Source of the DNA: Hyphomicrobiales bacterium
GTDB taxonomy: Bacteria > Pseudomonadota > Alphaproteobacteria > Rhizobiales > Methyloligellaceae
Direction of reading: 5' to 3'
Assembly (NCBI GenBank): GCA_028280515.1
Contig: JANQLP010000012.1
Span: forward strand, 1-34,762
DNA: 34,762 nt
Of the stretch, positions 34,725 to 34,762 are shown in pieces (the first letter of the stretch is position 1; every line of letters starts with the position of its first letter). The notes below the pieces were generated by a model. The model saw only the letters and a program-made list of their open reading frames with translations. It ran no database searches and was not told the origin of the DNA. The position numbers and the translations under genes are program-made.

Positions 34725-34762
34725 ATGGGACAGATTTTGCACGGGAGCGCCAAAACGACGGA
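34725..34762 (+). CDS. IS481-family transposase, N-terminus only (runs off the right edge)
   Basis: The ATG at 34725 follows AAGGAGG, and the 12 complete codons read MGQILHGSAKTT. This matches the start of a widespread IS481-type transposase (MGQVLHGSATTTEAVRR.. as I remember it), whose next region is an HTH and whose catalytic DDE domain would lie beyond the window. The insertion end should lie in the 52 bases between repeat 2 and the ATG; IS481 elements usually begin TGT, and TGTTTGATCC at 34669 is one candidate, but I cannot define the inverted repeat with only one end. A truncated copy is equally possible. Confidence 0.65.
   Translation, partial: MGQILHGSAKTT

Overview
The window is a chromosomal segment, rich in G+C, from an alphaproteobacterium, most likely order Hyphomicrobiales (Rhizobiales). 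The evidence is an Irr-type Fur regulator next to fabA-fabB-fabI, the run rpsT / dnaA-dnaN-recF-gyrB, a RegB/RegA (ActS/ActR, PrrB/PrrA) redox pair divergent from a SCO1/SenC gene and followed by mmcB, intracellular PHB depolymerase, and GANTC sites upstream of dnaA. I cannot name the genus. There are no rRNA or tRNA genes, no CRISPR array and no prophage. Almost everything is core chromosome; the only mobile signal is the first 12 codons of an IS481-type transposase at the right edge.

Layout. 1-2.0 kb: unsaturated fatty acid operon read leftwards (fabA, fabB, start of fabI). 2.0-4.4 kb: irr, a secreted SH3-domain protein and a hydroxyacid dehydrogenase. 4.4-11.9 kb: a long leftward stretch holding an aldo/keto reductase, an FMN-dependent alpha-hydroxy-acid oxidase, a MoeB/ThiF-type E1 enzyme, dut, coaBC carrying an N-terminal DNA-binding-type HTH domain, ubiB and ubiE. 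12.0-13.4 kb: mutM and rpsT on the + strand. 13.35-13.98 kb: a 632-base gene-free region with a perfect DnaA box and two GANTC sites. 14.0-21.2 kb: a rhodanese gene, then dnaA, dnaN, recF and gyrB, all on the + strand. 21.4-23.2 kb: a 36-residue membrane protein with its own promoter and terminator, a metallophosphoesterase and a cyclase-family hydrolase (leftward). 23.4-25.4 kb: a bifunctional class A penicillin-binding protein. 25.4-28.3 kb: a YgjP-type metallopeptidase, intracellular phaZ and SCO1 (leftward). 28.5-31.0 kb: regB, regA, and mmcB converging on them. 31.2-34.5 kb: egtB-egtD and a PHA-depolymerase-like lipoprotein. 34.5-34.76 kb: two nested palindromic repeats and the IS481-type transposase start.

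How the parts work together. The central block is replication initiation and repair (DnaA, beta clamp, RecF, gyrase B, MutM, dUTPase, MmcB). The left part handles membrane lipids, iron sensing, coenzyme A and ubiquinone. The right part senses and buffers redox: RegB reads the quinone pool, SCO1 matures cytochrome oxidase, and EgtB/EgtD make the thiol antioxidant ergothioneine. Two unrelated types of PHA depolymerase suggest polyhydroxyalkanoate turnover.

I found no clearly new multi-gene system. The best second-look items are the HTH-CoaBC fusion with an inverted repeat over its own start codon, its missing CoaC cysteine, the 21-bp palindrome upstream of phaZ, the DnaA box/GANTC region before dnaA, the depolymerase with no start codon near its signal peptide, the paired palindromes at the right end, and the 36-residue membrane protein.
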